Assembly: GCF_002285435.1 (NCBI RefSeq)
Contig: NZ_NSBT01000026.1
Span: 434,001-498,000, forward strand
Length of the DNA stretch: 64,000 bases
Direction: 5' to 3'
Origin: Actibacterium ureilyticum
GTDB taxonomy: Bacteria > Pseudomonadota > Alphaproteobacteria > Rhodobacterales > Rhodobacteraceae
The notes below the pieces were generated by a model that was not told the DNA's origin, did not search any database, and saw only the letters and a program-made list of their open reading frames with translations. Shown piece after piece: positions 1 through 8,319 of this stretch; position 1 is the first letter of the stretch; each line of letters starts with the position of its first letter. Made by a program: the position numbers and the translations under genes.

Positions 1-210
1 CCGTTTTCAGAATGTGAAAAGGGTGAGGGGCATCGCCCCGCGAAACTCAGATGCGAGTTGCGGGCGGCTTTCGGTCGGTCATGTACGATCTCAGCAGCAT
101 TTTGCCCTCACTGATCGTGCGATTACGGGTGCGCTGGTTAGCGCCGATGCGCGATTCGGGGCAAGCCCTGATGCGGCACGGCTTGGCGCGGTGTGTTGGG
201 GGGATCACAG

Positions 211-741
211 ATGATCGGGCACGCAAGGCGCCACATATGTGCGATTGCCGGATTGATTTCGGTGTTTGCCGCCGCTTCGGCCCATGCCGACGCAGAGCTC
301 CTGGCCCGTTACGGCCCGCTGGTCGACGCCTGTTTCGCCAATAGCGGCACCGTGGCCGCGGCCGATTGCATCGGGGTCGCCACGACCGCCTGCATGGAGA
401 TGGAAGAGGGCGGGCAGACGACCATTGGCATGGCGGGTTGCAACCAGGCTGAAGCCGAAGCCTGGGACGCACATCTGAACGCCGAATATCAGGCGACGAT
501 GGCCTGGGCCAAGGCGGCGGATGTGGATGAGGCCATCAATTTTCCCGAATACGCCACCCGCGCGGACAATCTGCTGGCGGCGCAGCGGGCCTGGATCGCT
601 TTCCGTGACGCCGAATGCGGTTTGGAATACGCGCTTTGGGGGTCGGGCTCGATGCGTCATATCGCGGGCACCGATTGCCTGATGCGGCTGACCGCCGAGC
701 GCGCGATCGAGCTGCGCGCCAAGCGGGGGATGTTCGAATGA
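211..741 (+). CDS. LprI-family (DUF1311-like) secreted protein
   Basis: A protein of 176 residues with an N-terminal hydrophobic signal segment that ends near the Ala-Ser-Ala-His-Ala stretch at about residues 20-27. The mature part has several cysteines and the pattern of a lysozyme-inhibitor LprI-like domain: a Cys-rich start (about 40-75) and a C-terminal block with AQRAWIAFRDAEC and a late Cys followed by RLTAERAIELR. That block is typical of DUF1311/LprI proteins, which are small periplasmic proteins. The ATG at 211 is preferred over the in-frame GTG at 193 because a GGGGGA ribosome site lies 6 bases upstream of it. No operon partner: the next gene is convergent. The biological role is not visible in the sequence. 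Confidence 0.75.
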   Translation: MIGHARRHICAIAGLISVFAAASAHADAELLARYGPLVDACFANSGTVAAADCIGVATTACMEMEEGGQTTIGMAGCNQAEAEAWDAHLNAEYQATMAWAKAADVDEAINFPEYATRADNLLAAQRAWIAFRDAECGLEYALWGSGSMRHIAGTDCLMRLTAERAIELRAKRGMFE

Positions 742-753
742 TCCGGCAGATGC

Positions 754-779
754 AAAAGGCCGCCCCGAAGGACGGCCTT
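754..779 (-). terminator. Rho-independent terminator of ompW
   Basis: On the minus strand AAGGCCG pairs with CGGCCTT around a 10-base loop and is followed by TTTT (AAAA at 754-757 on the plus strand). It lies 22 bases past the ompW stop, between two convergent genes. Confidence 0.7.
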
Positions 780-800
780 GCACCTGGGGAGGTGATAAGA

Positions 801-1415
801 TCAGAACCGGTGGACGTAGGACATGCCAAACACCACCGGGTCGATCTTGGCGGTCCCGACATCGACGCCGTTCAGCTCGACATCGGTATCGATATCGATC
901 CAGCGCAGATCCATCCGCAGCGACCCGTTGTCGGAAATCTTGTAATCCACACCCGCATGCAGCGCGACGCCCCAGCTGTCGTCCAGATCGACATCGGATC
1001 CCGTGATCGCGCCCTTGCTGTCGGTGTTGAAGAACTTGGTATAGTTCACGCCCGCGCCCAGGAACGGCGTCCAGGCGCTGTTGTTGGCAAAGTGGTATTG
1101 CAGCGACAGGGTCGGCGGCAGGTGCTGGGTGGTGGCCACCTTGCCCAGACCATCAAGCGAGATGTTGTGCTTGAACGGGGTCGCGGCCAACAGCTCGATC
1201 CCCAGATTGTCGCGCACGAAATATTCGAAGGTGAAGGTGGGTTGCAGGTTGTCGCCGACATTGGCATCCGCGCCCGCCACGGTGCCATTGCCGTCCTTGG
1301 GCGCGACATAGCCCACCCCGACGCCCAGCGTCCAATCGCCCGCCGATTGGGCAAGGACCGGGGCCGTGGTGCAGGCCAGGATGAAAGCGGTGGTGCATAC
1401 TGTCCGGAGTTTCAT
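801..1415 (-). CDS. ompW: OmpW-family outer membrane protein
   Basis: A protein of 204 residues. Residues 1-22 form a signal peptide (MKLR, hydrophobic core, cleavage after VLA). The mature part has alternating polar/hydrophobic strands of a small beta-barrel, with the OmpW-like opening GDWTLGVGVGYVAPKDGNG and the blocks FTFEYFVRDNLGIELLAA, HLPPTLSLQYHF and FLGAGVNYTKFF. The last residue is Phe (YVHRF), the usual outer-membrane insertion signal. OmpW proteins form narrow channels with a hydrophobic lateral exit for small molecules. The ATG at 1415 was chosen because the signal peptide starts there; the upstream extension is charged and non-conserved. A perfect FNR box lies 65 bp upstream, which agrees with the known oxygen control of ompW in enterobacteria. 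Confidence 0.9.
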   Translation of the reverse strand: MKLRTVCTTAFILACTTAPVLAQSAGDWTLGVGVGYVAPKDGNGTVAGADANVGDNLQPTFTFEYFVRDNLGIELLAATPFKHNISLDGLGKVATTQHLPPTLSLQYHFANNSAWTPFLGAGVNYTKFFNTDSKGAITGSDVDLDDSWGVALHAGVDYKISDNGSLRMDLRWIDIDTDVELNGVDVGTAKIDPVVFGMSYVHRF

Positions 1416-1473
1416 GGGTCTACCTTTTGTCATTCCATGCGCCGCACTGTCGGACCGTGGCGCCGGGCGGGCC

Positions 1474-1487
1474 TTGATCGGGATCAA
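1474..1487. promoter_or_regulatory. FNR/FnrL-type operator
   Basis: TTGATCGGGATCAA is a perfect TTGAT-N4-ATCAA palindrome, the FNR/FnrL consensus. It sits between divergent ompW (ATG at 1415) and mccB (ATG at 1577), so it could serve either gene. Position relative to ompW (centre about 65 bp before the ATG) allows a class II site with a short leader. Confidence 0.75.
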
Positions 1488-1576
1488 ACCGGGGCGGCGA
1501 CAGCGCCGCAAAGCGCCCGGCAAATTGTCGCAGCAGGCGGCGTGGACCGGCATCCACGCCAAGGGGAGAGCCAGTC

Positions 1577-3184
1577 ATGACCGTATTGCGATCTGCCGCG
1601 GTGGCGTCGAGCGCCGCGTTCGCCGAAAACCGGGCGGGCCATCTGGCCGCGCTGGAACAGGTGGCCCAGGCCGCCGAACAGGCCGCCGCGGGGGGCGGCG
1701 CGCGGGCGCGGGACCGGCATCTGTCGCGGGGCAAGATGCTGCCGCGCGACCGGGTGGCGCAGCTGCTGGATCCCGGCACGCCGTTTCTGGAAATCGGCCA
1801 GTTCGCCGCCCACGGGCTTTATGACGGGGCCAGCCCCTGTGCCGGTGTGATCGCGGGGATCGGCCGGGTTGCGGGGCGCGAGGTGATGGTCATCTGCAAC
1901 GACGCCACCGTGAAGGGCGGCACCTATTACCCGATGACGGTCAAGAAACACCTGCGCGCGCAGGAGATCGCCGCCGAAAACCACCTGCCATGTGTGTATC
2001 TGGTCGATAGCGGTGGCGCGAACCTGCCCAATCAGGACGAGGTCTTTCCCGACCGCGACCATTTCGGGCGTATCTTCTTCAACCAGGCGCAGATGAGCGC
2101 GCAGGGCATCCCGCAGATCGCGGTGGTGATGGGCTCCTGCACCGCCGGGGGCGCTTATGTGCCCGCGATGTCGGACGTGACCATCATCGTCAAGGAACAG
2201 GGCACGATCTTTCTGGCCGGTCCGCCGCTGGTCAAGGCCGCCACGGGCGAGGTCGTCAGCGCCGAGGATCTGGGCGGCGGCGATGTGCACACGCGCCTGT
2301 CGGGCGTGGCCGATTACCTGGCCGAGGATGACGCCCACGCGCTGGCCCTGGCCCGGCAGGCTGTGGCGAACCTGAATATCGTCAAGCCCGCGCAGCTGGA
2401 CCTGGCCCCGCCCGAAGACCCGCTTTACGACCCCGAGGAGATCCTGGGCGTCGTGCCCGCCGATCTGAAAACCCCCTATGACATCCGCGAGGTGATCGCG
2501 CGGCTGGTCGATGGCTCGCGTTTCGATGAATTCAAGGCGCGTTATGGCACCACGCTGGTCTGCGGTTTCGCCCATATCTGGGGCATGCCGGTGGGGATCA
2601 TCGCCAATAACGGCGTGCTGTTTTCCGAAAGCGCGGTCAAGGGCGCGCATTTCGTCGAACTGTGCAGCCAGCGCGGTATCCCGCTGATCTTCCTGCAAAA
2701 CATCACCGGGTTCATGGTCGGGCGCGCCTATGAAAGCGGTGGGATCGCCAAGGACGGGGCCAAGCTGGTGACGGCTGTGGCCACGACATCGGTGCCGAAA
2801 TTCACTGTGCTGGTGGGCGGGTCCTTCGGGGCGGGGAATTATGGCATGTGCGGGCGCGCCTATAGCCCGCGTCTGCTGTGGACCTGGCCCAATTCCCGCA
2901 TCAGTGTGATGGGCGGCGAACAGGCGGCGGGCGTTCTTGCCACTGTCAAACGCGACGCCATCGAACGGGTGGGCGACACTTGGTCGGCCGAGGCCGAGGC
3001 CGCGTTCAAACAGCCCACGATCGACATGTTCGCGGAACAATCCCACCCGCTTTATGCCAGCGCCCGGCTTTGGGATGACGGCATCATCGACCCGCGCAAG
3101 ACCCGCGATGTGCTGGGGCTTGGCCTGTCGGCGGCGCTGAACGCGCCGATTGCCGACACGCGGTTCGGCGTGTTCCGGATGTAG
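1577..3184 (+). CDS. mccB: Methylcrotonyl-CoA carboxylase beta (carboxyltransferase) subunit
   Basis: A protein of 535 residues, the usual size for MccB. It has the two crotonase-like halves of a carboxyltransferase. In the N half are [49 protein letters not shown] and [15 protein letters not shown]; in the C half are [21 protein letters not shown] and [15 protein letters not shown] with [18 protein letters not shown]. These are signatures of the 3-methylcrotonyl/geranyl-CoA branch of acyl-CoA carboxylases. With MccA (5250-7259) it carboxylates 3-methylcrotonyl-CoA in leucine breakdown. The start follows a GGGGAGAG ribosome site. Three unrelated reading frames separate it from mccA. Confidence 0.93.
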   Translation: MTVLRSAAVASSAAFAENRAGHLAALEQVAQAAEQAAAGGGARARDRHLSRGKMLPRDRVAQLLDPGTPFLEIGQFAAHGLYDGASPCAGVIAGIGRVAGREVMVICNDATVKGGTYYPMTVKKHLRAQEIAAENHLPCVYLVDSGGANLPNQDEVFPDRDHFGRIFFNQAQMSAQGIPQIAVVMGSCTAGGAYVPAMSDVTIIVKEQGTIFLAGPPLVKAATGEVVSAEDLGGGDVHTRLSGVADYLAEDDAHALALARQAVANLNIVKPAQLDLAPPEDPLYDPEEILGVVPADLKTPYDIREVIARLVDGSRFDEFKARYGTTLVCGFAHIWGMPVGIIANNGVLFSESAVKGAHFVELCSQRGIPLIFLQNITGFMVGRAYESGGIAKDGAKLVTAVATTSVPKFTVLVGGSFGAGNYGMCGRAYSPRLLWTWPNSRISVMGGEQAAGVLATVKRDAIERVGDTWSAEAEAAFKQPTIDMFAEQSHPLYASARLWDDGIIDPRKTRDVLGLGLSAALNAPIADTRFGVFRM

Positions 3185-3222
3185 GGCGCAAGATGCCCGT
3201 CGCGATCAGACAGGCGGGGGCC

Positions 3223-3942
3223 CTAAGCCTCCAGATCGTCGGGGTGCAGCCGCGCCATCGGCACGGCGCTTTCGGCCAGGATGCGCAGCATGATGTCCAG
3301 CGGCATCACCTTGGCCGCCAGCGCGTCGGTCATCAGCGTCTGCGCGGCAAAGGCCAGCGCGGTCACCGCATCGGTCAGCGTGTCCAGGTAAAGCGTCAGG
3401 CGCGGCACATATTCCCCGCCCAGCTTTTGCAGCAGCGTCACCGGCGGGACAGCGGGCTGGTGCCGGTCGGGCAGGCGCGGAATGCCGAATTCGGGTTTAT
3501 AGAACGTCTCGACCACATGTTTGCGCAGCGCCTCCTGGTCGGGCATGGCGCCGCCATGCTGATCGGCAAAGGCCGCAAGACAGGGCCAGAACCCGCGCCC
3601 TTCCTGAAACATCCAGCGGTCGACAAGGTTGCCCAGCACATAGCGTTCCCGCGACTTGCCCTGAACCTCGCAAAAGGTTTCCAGATCACGCGGATCGAAC
3701 CGGTCGCCAAGGGCGCGGCGGGCCTGAACGCCGATCTCGGCGCACAGATGCCCGGCCAGCGCGCCGATCATCGCCAGCGCGGTTTCCAGATGCACGCCCC
3801 GGTCGTCCTTCAGCCGGATCATGGTGAAATCGATCACCTCGCGCGCGGTCATCGTCAGGGGGGCCAATGGGTCTTTCTTCGCGGCCTCGCGAACAGCGTT
3901 TTGCATGGCCTGGGCGGATGGGGAATTGTGCAAGGCAGACAT
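3223..3942 (-). CDS. Hypothetical protein inside the mcc locus
   Basis: A protein of 239 residues on the opposite strand to mccB and mccA. The ATG at 3942 is preceded by a strong GGAGGT site; the longer upstream reading frame is low-complexity. The sequence is soluble and helical, with no signal peptide or membrane segment. Notable blocks are LTMTAREVIDFTMIRLKDD near the N-terminus, RERYVLGNLVDRWMFQEGRG in the middle and a hydrophobic C-terminal helix-rich part. I do not recognise the family. Its position within the leucine-degradation locus may be conserved in relatives, but that needs a genome-context search. It ends 39 bases after mccB, tail to tail. Confidence 0.7.
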   Translation of the reverse strand: MSALHNSPSAQAMQNAVREAAKKDPLAPLTMTAREVIDFTMIRLKDDRGVHLETALAMIGALAGHLCAEIGVQARRALGDRFDPRDLETFCEVQGKSRERYVLGNLVDRWMFQEGRGFWPCLAAFADQHGGAMPDQEALRKHVVETFYKPEFGIPRLPDRHQPAVPPVTLLQKLGGEYVPRLTLYLDTLTDAVTALAFAAQTLMTDALAAKVMPLDIMLRILAESAVPMARLHPDDLEA

Positions 3943-4076
3943 TGGACCTCCGGTTTCGTCTTCTGGTTGCACCGGATTCGCGACAGAATTGGGGAACGGA
4001 TCGGGCCATTCGGCGAATATCGTGGCAGCAGCGTGGCAAAAGCCGCGTGCGACCTGGCAAAGGGCAGGGGGCGGCG

Positions 4077-4514
4077 ATGGACAGCACCCTGATCGCCTAT
4101 GTCGCGGTGACACTTCTGGCGCTGGTGAAGCTGGCCGACTGGATCGCGCCCTATCACGATCTGTCGGTCGAAGGGTGCCGGATCACGTATGTCTATGACG
4201 GCGACACGGTGGAACTGACCTGCCCGGGCCGGACCGAAACTGCGCGGCTTTCGGGGTTCGACACGCCCGAAACCAAATCGCCCGGCTGCGCAGCCGAGGC
4301 CGCGCTGGGCGCCCGCGCGACCGAGCGTCTGCGCGCGCTGGTCAGGGGCCGCGTCACCCTGGACGGACAGGGGCGCGAGAAATACGGCCGCCTGCTTGTG
4401 CGCATCACGGCAGATGGCCGCGATGTGGGCGACACGCTGATCGGCGAGGGGTTGGCCGTGCGCTACACCGGCGGCACCCGCGTCGATTGGTGCGATCGGT
4501 TGGGGGTGGAATGA
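4077..4514 (+). CDS. Membrane-anchored thermonuclease (SNase) family protein
   Basis: A protein of 145 residues. Residues 5-20 are hydrophobic (LIAYVAVTLLALVKLAD), probably a signal anchor. The rest matches the staphylococcal nuclease-like OB fold: YVYDGDTVELTC, ARLSGFDTPETKSPGC, AALGARATERLRAL, REKYGRLLVRI and VGDTLIGEGLAVRYTGG. The catalytic-type Arg (in the RLSGFDTPE block), Glu and a second Arg (KYGRLL) are present, so activity is plausible. Two or more Cys suggest an exported location. The ATG at 4077 has an AGGGGG element upstream. The stop overlaps the next start (ATGA at 4511-4514), so the two are probably translationally coupled. The role in the mcc locus is unknown. Confidence 0.82.
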   Translation: MDSTLIAYVAVTLLALVKLADWIAPYHDLSVEGCRITYVYDGDTVELTCPGRTETARLSGFDTPETKSPGCAAEAALGARATERLRALVRGRVTLDGQGREKYGRLLVRITADGRDVGDTLIGEGLAVRYTGGTRVDWCDRLGVE

Positions 4515-5257
4515 TGGCGGGCAGGGCGCGTCTGACAGACATATTCACCATTCCGCCCAAAGACGAAGGCGGGCCTTGTACGGTCTTGTCTCTGGATCGC
4601 CTGACTGCGGTGCCGAAGGTGGGCGATGTGCTTACGTTCGGCCCGTTTCAGGCCGTAGTCGCGGCGACCGACAGGCAGCGCACGCGGTCCTGTCTGACCG
4701 GTTGCAAACTGGATGGTCTTGGAAGCATAGCTGTGCTGGTCGACACGCCGGCGGACGAAATCCGCAAAGCCAACGCCGGCGATCGTCTGACGGTCACATG
4801 GGGCGCAGACACCCCGCGCTGGTTTGAGGCGATTGAAAACCCGCCCGCGTTCCACCGCCTGAACACCGACTGGAACGCGCATCCCAACGCACCCGATGTG
4901 CAGATACACGCGGACGACGCCGCGCTGTACGTCCGGTTTCGACCGAACGCCTATATGTACCGGGCCTATTCCGGGACAGCTTGGGTCACGCTGCGATTTG
5001 CCGACTGCAGCCGCTATCGCCAGACTCCGATCAATGATCATGGCTGGTATGGCGGCAAATGCCGGTTCAGCGGGGCGGGGCTGGATTGGGGCGAGTTTTA
5101 CGAGATCACCGGCGAGACTGCGGATGCGCGCGATCCGACACCTTGGGTCCATGTGGCCGGGCAGGGGACGCGGCACTTTCATTTCTATTTCCGGGACGAC
5201 GCGCTGGAGGTGAAAGCGCGCGACTGGTCGATCACAAGGGAAGAGGCGGATGTTTGA
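4511..5257 (+). CDS. Hypothetical protein between SNase gene and mccA
   Basis: A protein of 248 residues of unknown family. The start is the ATG of an ATGA overlap with the thermonuclease-family gene; its 3' end overlaps mccA by 8 bases. No signal peptide or transmembrane segment is seen. The N half is beta-rich with short Gly/Asp turns (VLTFGPFQAVVAATDRQRT). The C half is rich in Trp, Tyr and Phe with ADCSRYRQTPINDHGWYGG and a closing HFHFYFRDDALEVKARDW. It may be a small beta-sandwich or barrel. The tight packing with mccA implies co-transcription, but no link to carboxylase chemistry is evident. Confidence 0.7.
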   Translation: MMAGRARLTDIFTIPPKDEGGPCTVLSLDRLTAVPKVGDVLTFGPFQAVVAATDRQRTRSCLTGCKLDGLGSIAVLVDTPADEIRKANAGDRLTVTWGADTPRWFEAIENPPAFHRLNTDWNAHPNAPDVQIHADDAALYVRFRPNAYMYRAYSGTAWVTLRFADCSRYRQTPINDHGWYGGKCRFSGAGLDWGEFYEITGETADARDPTPWVHVAGQGTRHFHFYFRDDALEVKARDWSITREEADV

Positions 5258-7259
5258 CAAGATCCTGATTGCGAACCGGGGCGAGATCGCCTGCCGGGTG
5301 ATGGCCACGGCCCGCCGGATGGGCGTGGCGACGGTGGCGGTCTATTCCGATGCCGATGCGGGGGCGGCCCATGTGGCGATGGCCGATCAGGCGGTGCATA
5401 TCGGGGCCGCGCCTGTGGGTGAAAGCTACCTTCTGGGCGACCGGATCATCCAGGCGGCGCTGGACACGGGCGCGCAGGCGATCCATCCCGGCTATGGCTT
5501 CCTGTCGGAAAACCCTGATTTCGTCGATGCGGTGACCGCCGCCGGGCTGGTCTTCATCGGGCCGCCTGCCGACGCGATCCGCGCCATGGGGCTGAAAGAC
5601 GCGGCCAAGGCGCTGATGGAACAGGCCGGCGTGCCGGTCGTGCCGGGCTATCACGGCGCCGAACAGAACGCCGATTTCCTGGCCGGAGAGGCCGACGCCA
5701 TCGGATACCCGGTGCTGATCAAGGCCCGCGCGGGCGGCGGTGGCAAGGGGATGCGGCTGGTCGAAAGCCCCGCCGATTTCAAGGCCGCGCTTGAGGGCGC
5801 ACAGCGCGAGGGCGCGGCCAGTTTCGGCGACCCCGCCTGTCTGATCGAGAAATACATCACCCAGCCGCGCCACGTGGAAATCCAGGTCTTTGGCGATGCC
5901 CATGGCAATGTGGTCCACCTGTTCGAGCGGGACTGTTCCCTGCAACGCCGCCACCAGAAGGTGATCGAGGAAGCGCCCGCGCCCGACATGCCGCCCGAGG
6001 TGCGCGCCGCCATGGGCCGCGCGGCGGTCGAGGCCGCCAAGGCCATCGGCTATCAGGGCGCCGGGACGGTCGAATTCATCGCCGATGGCGCGCGCGGGCT
6101 GCGCGCCGAAGGGTTCTGGTTCATGGAGATGAACACGCGGCTTCAGGTCGAACACCCGGTGACCGAGGCGATCACCGGCCTCGATCTGGTCGAACTGCAA
6201 CTGCGCGTCGCGGCGGGGGCGCCGCTGCCCTTTGCGCAGGATGACCTGACCTTCACCGGCCATGCGTTCGAGGCGCGCATCTATGCCGAGGATGTGCCCA
6301 AGGGCTTTCTGCCCGCGACCGGCACGCTGGATCACCTGGCCTTTCCCGCTGGCGTGACCTTCGCCAACGGGCCGGTGCGGATCGATGCGGGCGTGCGGCC
6401 GGGCGATACGATCACCCCCTATTACGACCCGATGATTGCCAAGCTGATCGTGCACGGGGCTGATCGGCCTACCGCGCTGGCGGGTCTGCGCCGGGCGCTG
6501 GCCGAATGCCACGTGGCGGGATCGACCACCAATGTGGCCTTTCTGTCGGCGCTGGCCGCGCATCAGAGGTTCAATGCGGGGCAGGTCGATACCGGCCTGA
6601 TCGCGCGCGATCTGGAGACGTTGACCGACGCGCCCGAACCGACGGCGGTGCAGGTCGCCATCGCCGCCTGTGCGGCGCTGAACCTGCACCGCGCGCCGCG
6701 CGCAACCGATCCCTGGGCGCGGGTGGATGGCTGGCATCAATGGTCGCCGCTGCGCCATCGGGTGACGTTGGATCACGCCGGGGCGATGCTGGTCCGCGAT
6801 GTCACCGTGACCGGGCCGGGACAGGTCGTCGTGGCCGATGCCGAAACCGGCGATACCGTCGCGCTGCACGTCAGCCCCGATGGGGAAACCGGCCTGCGGA
6901 TCGACGGTCCGGGCGGGCTGTCCCGCGTCGATCTGGTGCGGCACGGGGCGCGGATCACGCTGTTCGACGGGCCGCAGGCGCATGTCTTTGCCGTGCCCGA
7001 CCCGCTGGATGGCGGGGCCGAGGGCGACGCCGGGGGCGATGCGGTCATCGCGCCGATGCCGGGGCAGGTCAAGGTCGTCGCCGCCACCGCCGGTCAGGCG
7101 GTCACCAAGGGCGATCCGCTGCTGGTGCTGGAGGCGATGAAGATGGAACACACCCTGACCGCGCCGCGCGACGGCACCGTGGCCGAGGTGCTGACCGAAC
7201 CCAATGCCCAGGTGAGCGATGGTGCGGTTCTGTTGCGCCTTGAACCGGAAGAGGCGTGA
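5250..7259 (+). CDS. mccA: Methylcrotonyl-CoA carboxylase alpha (biotin carboxylase/BCCP) subunit
   Basis: A protein of 669 residues. Order of domains: biotin carboxylase N-domain (FDKILIANRGEIACRV, residues 2-17), ATP-grasp with the Gly-rich loop ARAGGGGKGM at about 160-170, the FMEMNTRLQVEHPVTE catalytic block at about 290-306, a linker/BT domain, and a C-terminal biotinyl domain with EAMKMEH, where Lys631 is the expected biotinylation site. It carboxylates biotin with bicarbonate and ATP and works with MccB in leucine catabolism. It overlaps the preceding hypothetical gene by 8 bases and has an AGAGG ribosome site. Its stop (7257-7259) directly abuts the stop of the convergent lysR gene, with no room for a separate terminator. 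Confidence 0.95.
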   Translation: MFDKILIANRGEIACRVMATARRMGVATVAVYSDADAGAAHVAMADQAVHIGAAPVGESYLLGDRIIQAALDTGAQAIHPGYGFLSENPDFVDAVTAAGLVFIGPPADAIRAMGLKDAAKALMEQAGVPVVPGYHGAEQNADFLAGEADAIGYPVLIKARAGGGGKGMRLVESPADFKAALEGAQREGAASFGDPACLIEKYITQPRHVEIQVFGDAHGNVVHLFERDCSLQRRHQKVIEEAPAPDMPPEVRAAMGRAAVEAAKAIGYQGAGTVEFIADGARGLRAEGFWFMEMNTRLQVEHPVTEAITGLDLVELQLRVAAGAPLPFAQDDLTFTGHAFEARIYAEDVPKGFLPATGTLDHLAFPAGVTFANGPVRIDAGVRPGDTITPYYDPMIAKLIVHGADRPTALAGLRRALAECHVAGSTTNVAFLSALAAHQRFNAGQVDTGLIARDLETLTDAPEPTAVQVAIAACAALNLHRAPRATDPWARVDGWHQWSPLRHRVTLDHAGAMLVRDVTVTGPGQVVVADAETGDTVALHVSPDGETGLRIDGPGGLSRVDLVRHGARITLFDGPQAHVFAVPDPLDGGAEGDAGGDAVIAPMPGQVKVVAATAGQAVTKGDPLLVLEAMKMEHTLTAPRDGTVAEVLTEPNAQVSDGAVLLRLEPEEA

Positions 7260-8186
7260 TCAGCCGGGATCGCTGAAGTCCGTCAGGACCGTGACAAAGG
7301 GATAGGCCGCCAGCGCCTTGCACAGGGTCTGCGCCACCAGCCGCAGCCGCGTGTTCATCGCGCTGCGGCGGGGATAGACCAGATGGATATCCTTGGACGT
7401 GACCCGGTATTCGGGCAGCACCTGTACCAGCGTGCCGTCCTGCAGCTGATCCTCGACCATCAGCCGGGGCGCGCGGGTCAGCCCGGCACCGCGCAGCACC
7501 GCCTGTTTCAACAGCTCGGGGCTGTCGGTGATCAGGCCCACGGGGATCGCGACCTCGGTCGTGGTGCCGTCCTTTTCCAGCGGGATGCGGGCGACATTGG
7601 TGTGTTCGTTGATATGGATGAACTTGAACCGCGCCAGGTCGTCGGGGCAGGTCGGGGCGCCCTGTTGGTCCAGATAGCCGGGCGCGGCGAACAGGATCGT
7701 GTCCAACGTTGCAATTTTTCGTGATATCCCGTCGGTATCGCCCAGAACGCCGGTCCGCACCGCCAGATCGTAATTCTCGCGCACGACATCGACGCGGCGG
7801 TCCTCGATCTTGATGACCAGATCCAGCTCGGGATAGCTGTGGTTCAGATCGACCAGCGCGGGTCCCACGATCATCCGGCCCAGGAAATTGCTGACGCTGA
7901 TCCGCATCGTGCCGTGCAGTGATCCGCTAAGCGCGTCGATCTCATCCAGTAGACTTTTGTAATTGTTCAGGATTTTCTGCGCGTGCTGATACACGATCTG
8001 GCCGGAATCGGTGGTGCGCACGCCCTGCGGGCTGCGGCGCAGAAGCTCTTGGTCGAACAGGCTTTCCAGCGCCTTGATCTGCTGGCTGACCGCCGATTGC
8101 GTCACGCCTGCGGCGCGGCCGGCCTTGTTCAGGCTGCCGGTATCGACGGCGGCGACAAAGGTTTCAAGCGCGTTCATGCGGTCCAT
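7260..8186 (-). CDS. LysR-family transcriptional regulator
   Basis: A protein of 308 residues. The N-terminal winged helix-turn-helix is at about residues 4-62 (ALETFVAAVDTGSLNKAGRA and VTQSAVSQQIKALESLF). The C-terminal substrate-binding domain of the LysR type covers about 90-300, with typical MRISVSNFLGR, YDLAVRTGVL and GLITDSPELLKQAVLRGAG. Overall it is close to the proteobacterial subgroup that often represses a divergent neighbour. ATG at 8186 (MDRMNAL) fits the family start; 73 further in-frame residues upstream are not LysR-like and cross the operator region. It is divergent from the Tat-exported metallo-beta-lactamase gene, its likely target. Confidence 0.9.
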   Translation of the reverse strand: MDRMNALETFVAAVDTGSLNKAGRAAGVTQSAVSQQIKALESLFDQELLRRSPQGVRTTDSGQIVYQHAQKILNNYKSLLDEIDALSGSLHGTMRISVSNFLGRMIVGPALVDLNHSYPELDLVIKIEDRRVDVVRENYDLAVRTGVLGDTDGISRKIATLDTILFAAPGYLDQQGAPTCPDDLARFKFIHINEHTNVARIPLEKDGTTTEVAIPVGLITDSPELLKQAVLRGAGLTRAPRLMVEDQLQDGTLVQVLPEYRVTSKDIHLVYPRRSAMNTRLRLVAQTLCKALAAYPFVTVLTDFSDPG

Positions 8187-8204
8187 GGCTGGCCCCCGAT
8201 TGCG

Positions 8205-8225
8205 GATATTAGATGTTCTTATATC
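8205..8225. promoter_or_regulatory. LysR-type T-N11-A operator
   Basis: GATAT-N11-ATATC is a perfect 5-base-arm palindrome with the T-N11-A spacing typical of LysR binding sites. It lies 19 bp upstream of lysR and about 95 bp upstream of the divergent MBL gene, as expected for autoregulation plus target control. Confidence 0.55.
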
Positions 8226-8319
8226 AGGTATCACGATTGCTTGGCTTTTCCAGCCCGTTTTTCCCGGCAATATCCGGAACACGCACATTTTCCCCGTGCT
8301 CCCGCAACAGGAGATCAAA

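Noticed and set aside
1-210. Short frames before the LprI-like gene
   Set aside because: No ribosome site, no family pattern; probably the 3' region or leader of a gene outside the window.
1484-3046. 520-residue minus-strand frame opposite mccB
   Set aside because: Shadow of mccB; same reasons.
5232-7151. 639-residue minus-strand frame opposite mccA
   Set aside because: Shadow of a recognised gene in GC-rich DNA; composition is His/Arg/Gly-rich and not protein-like.
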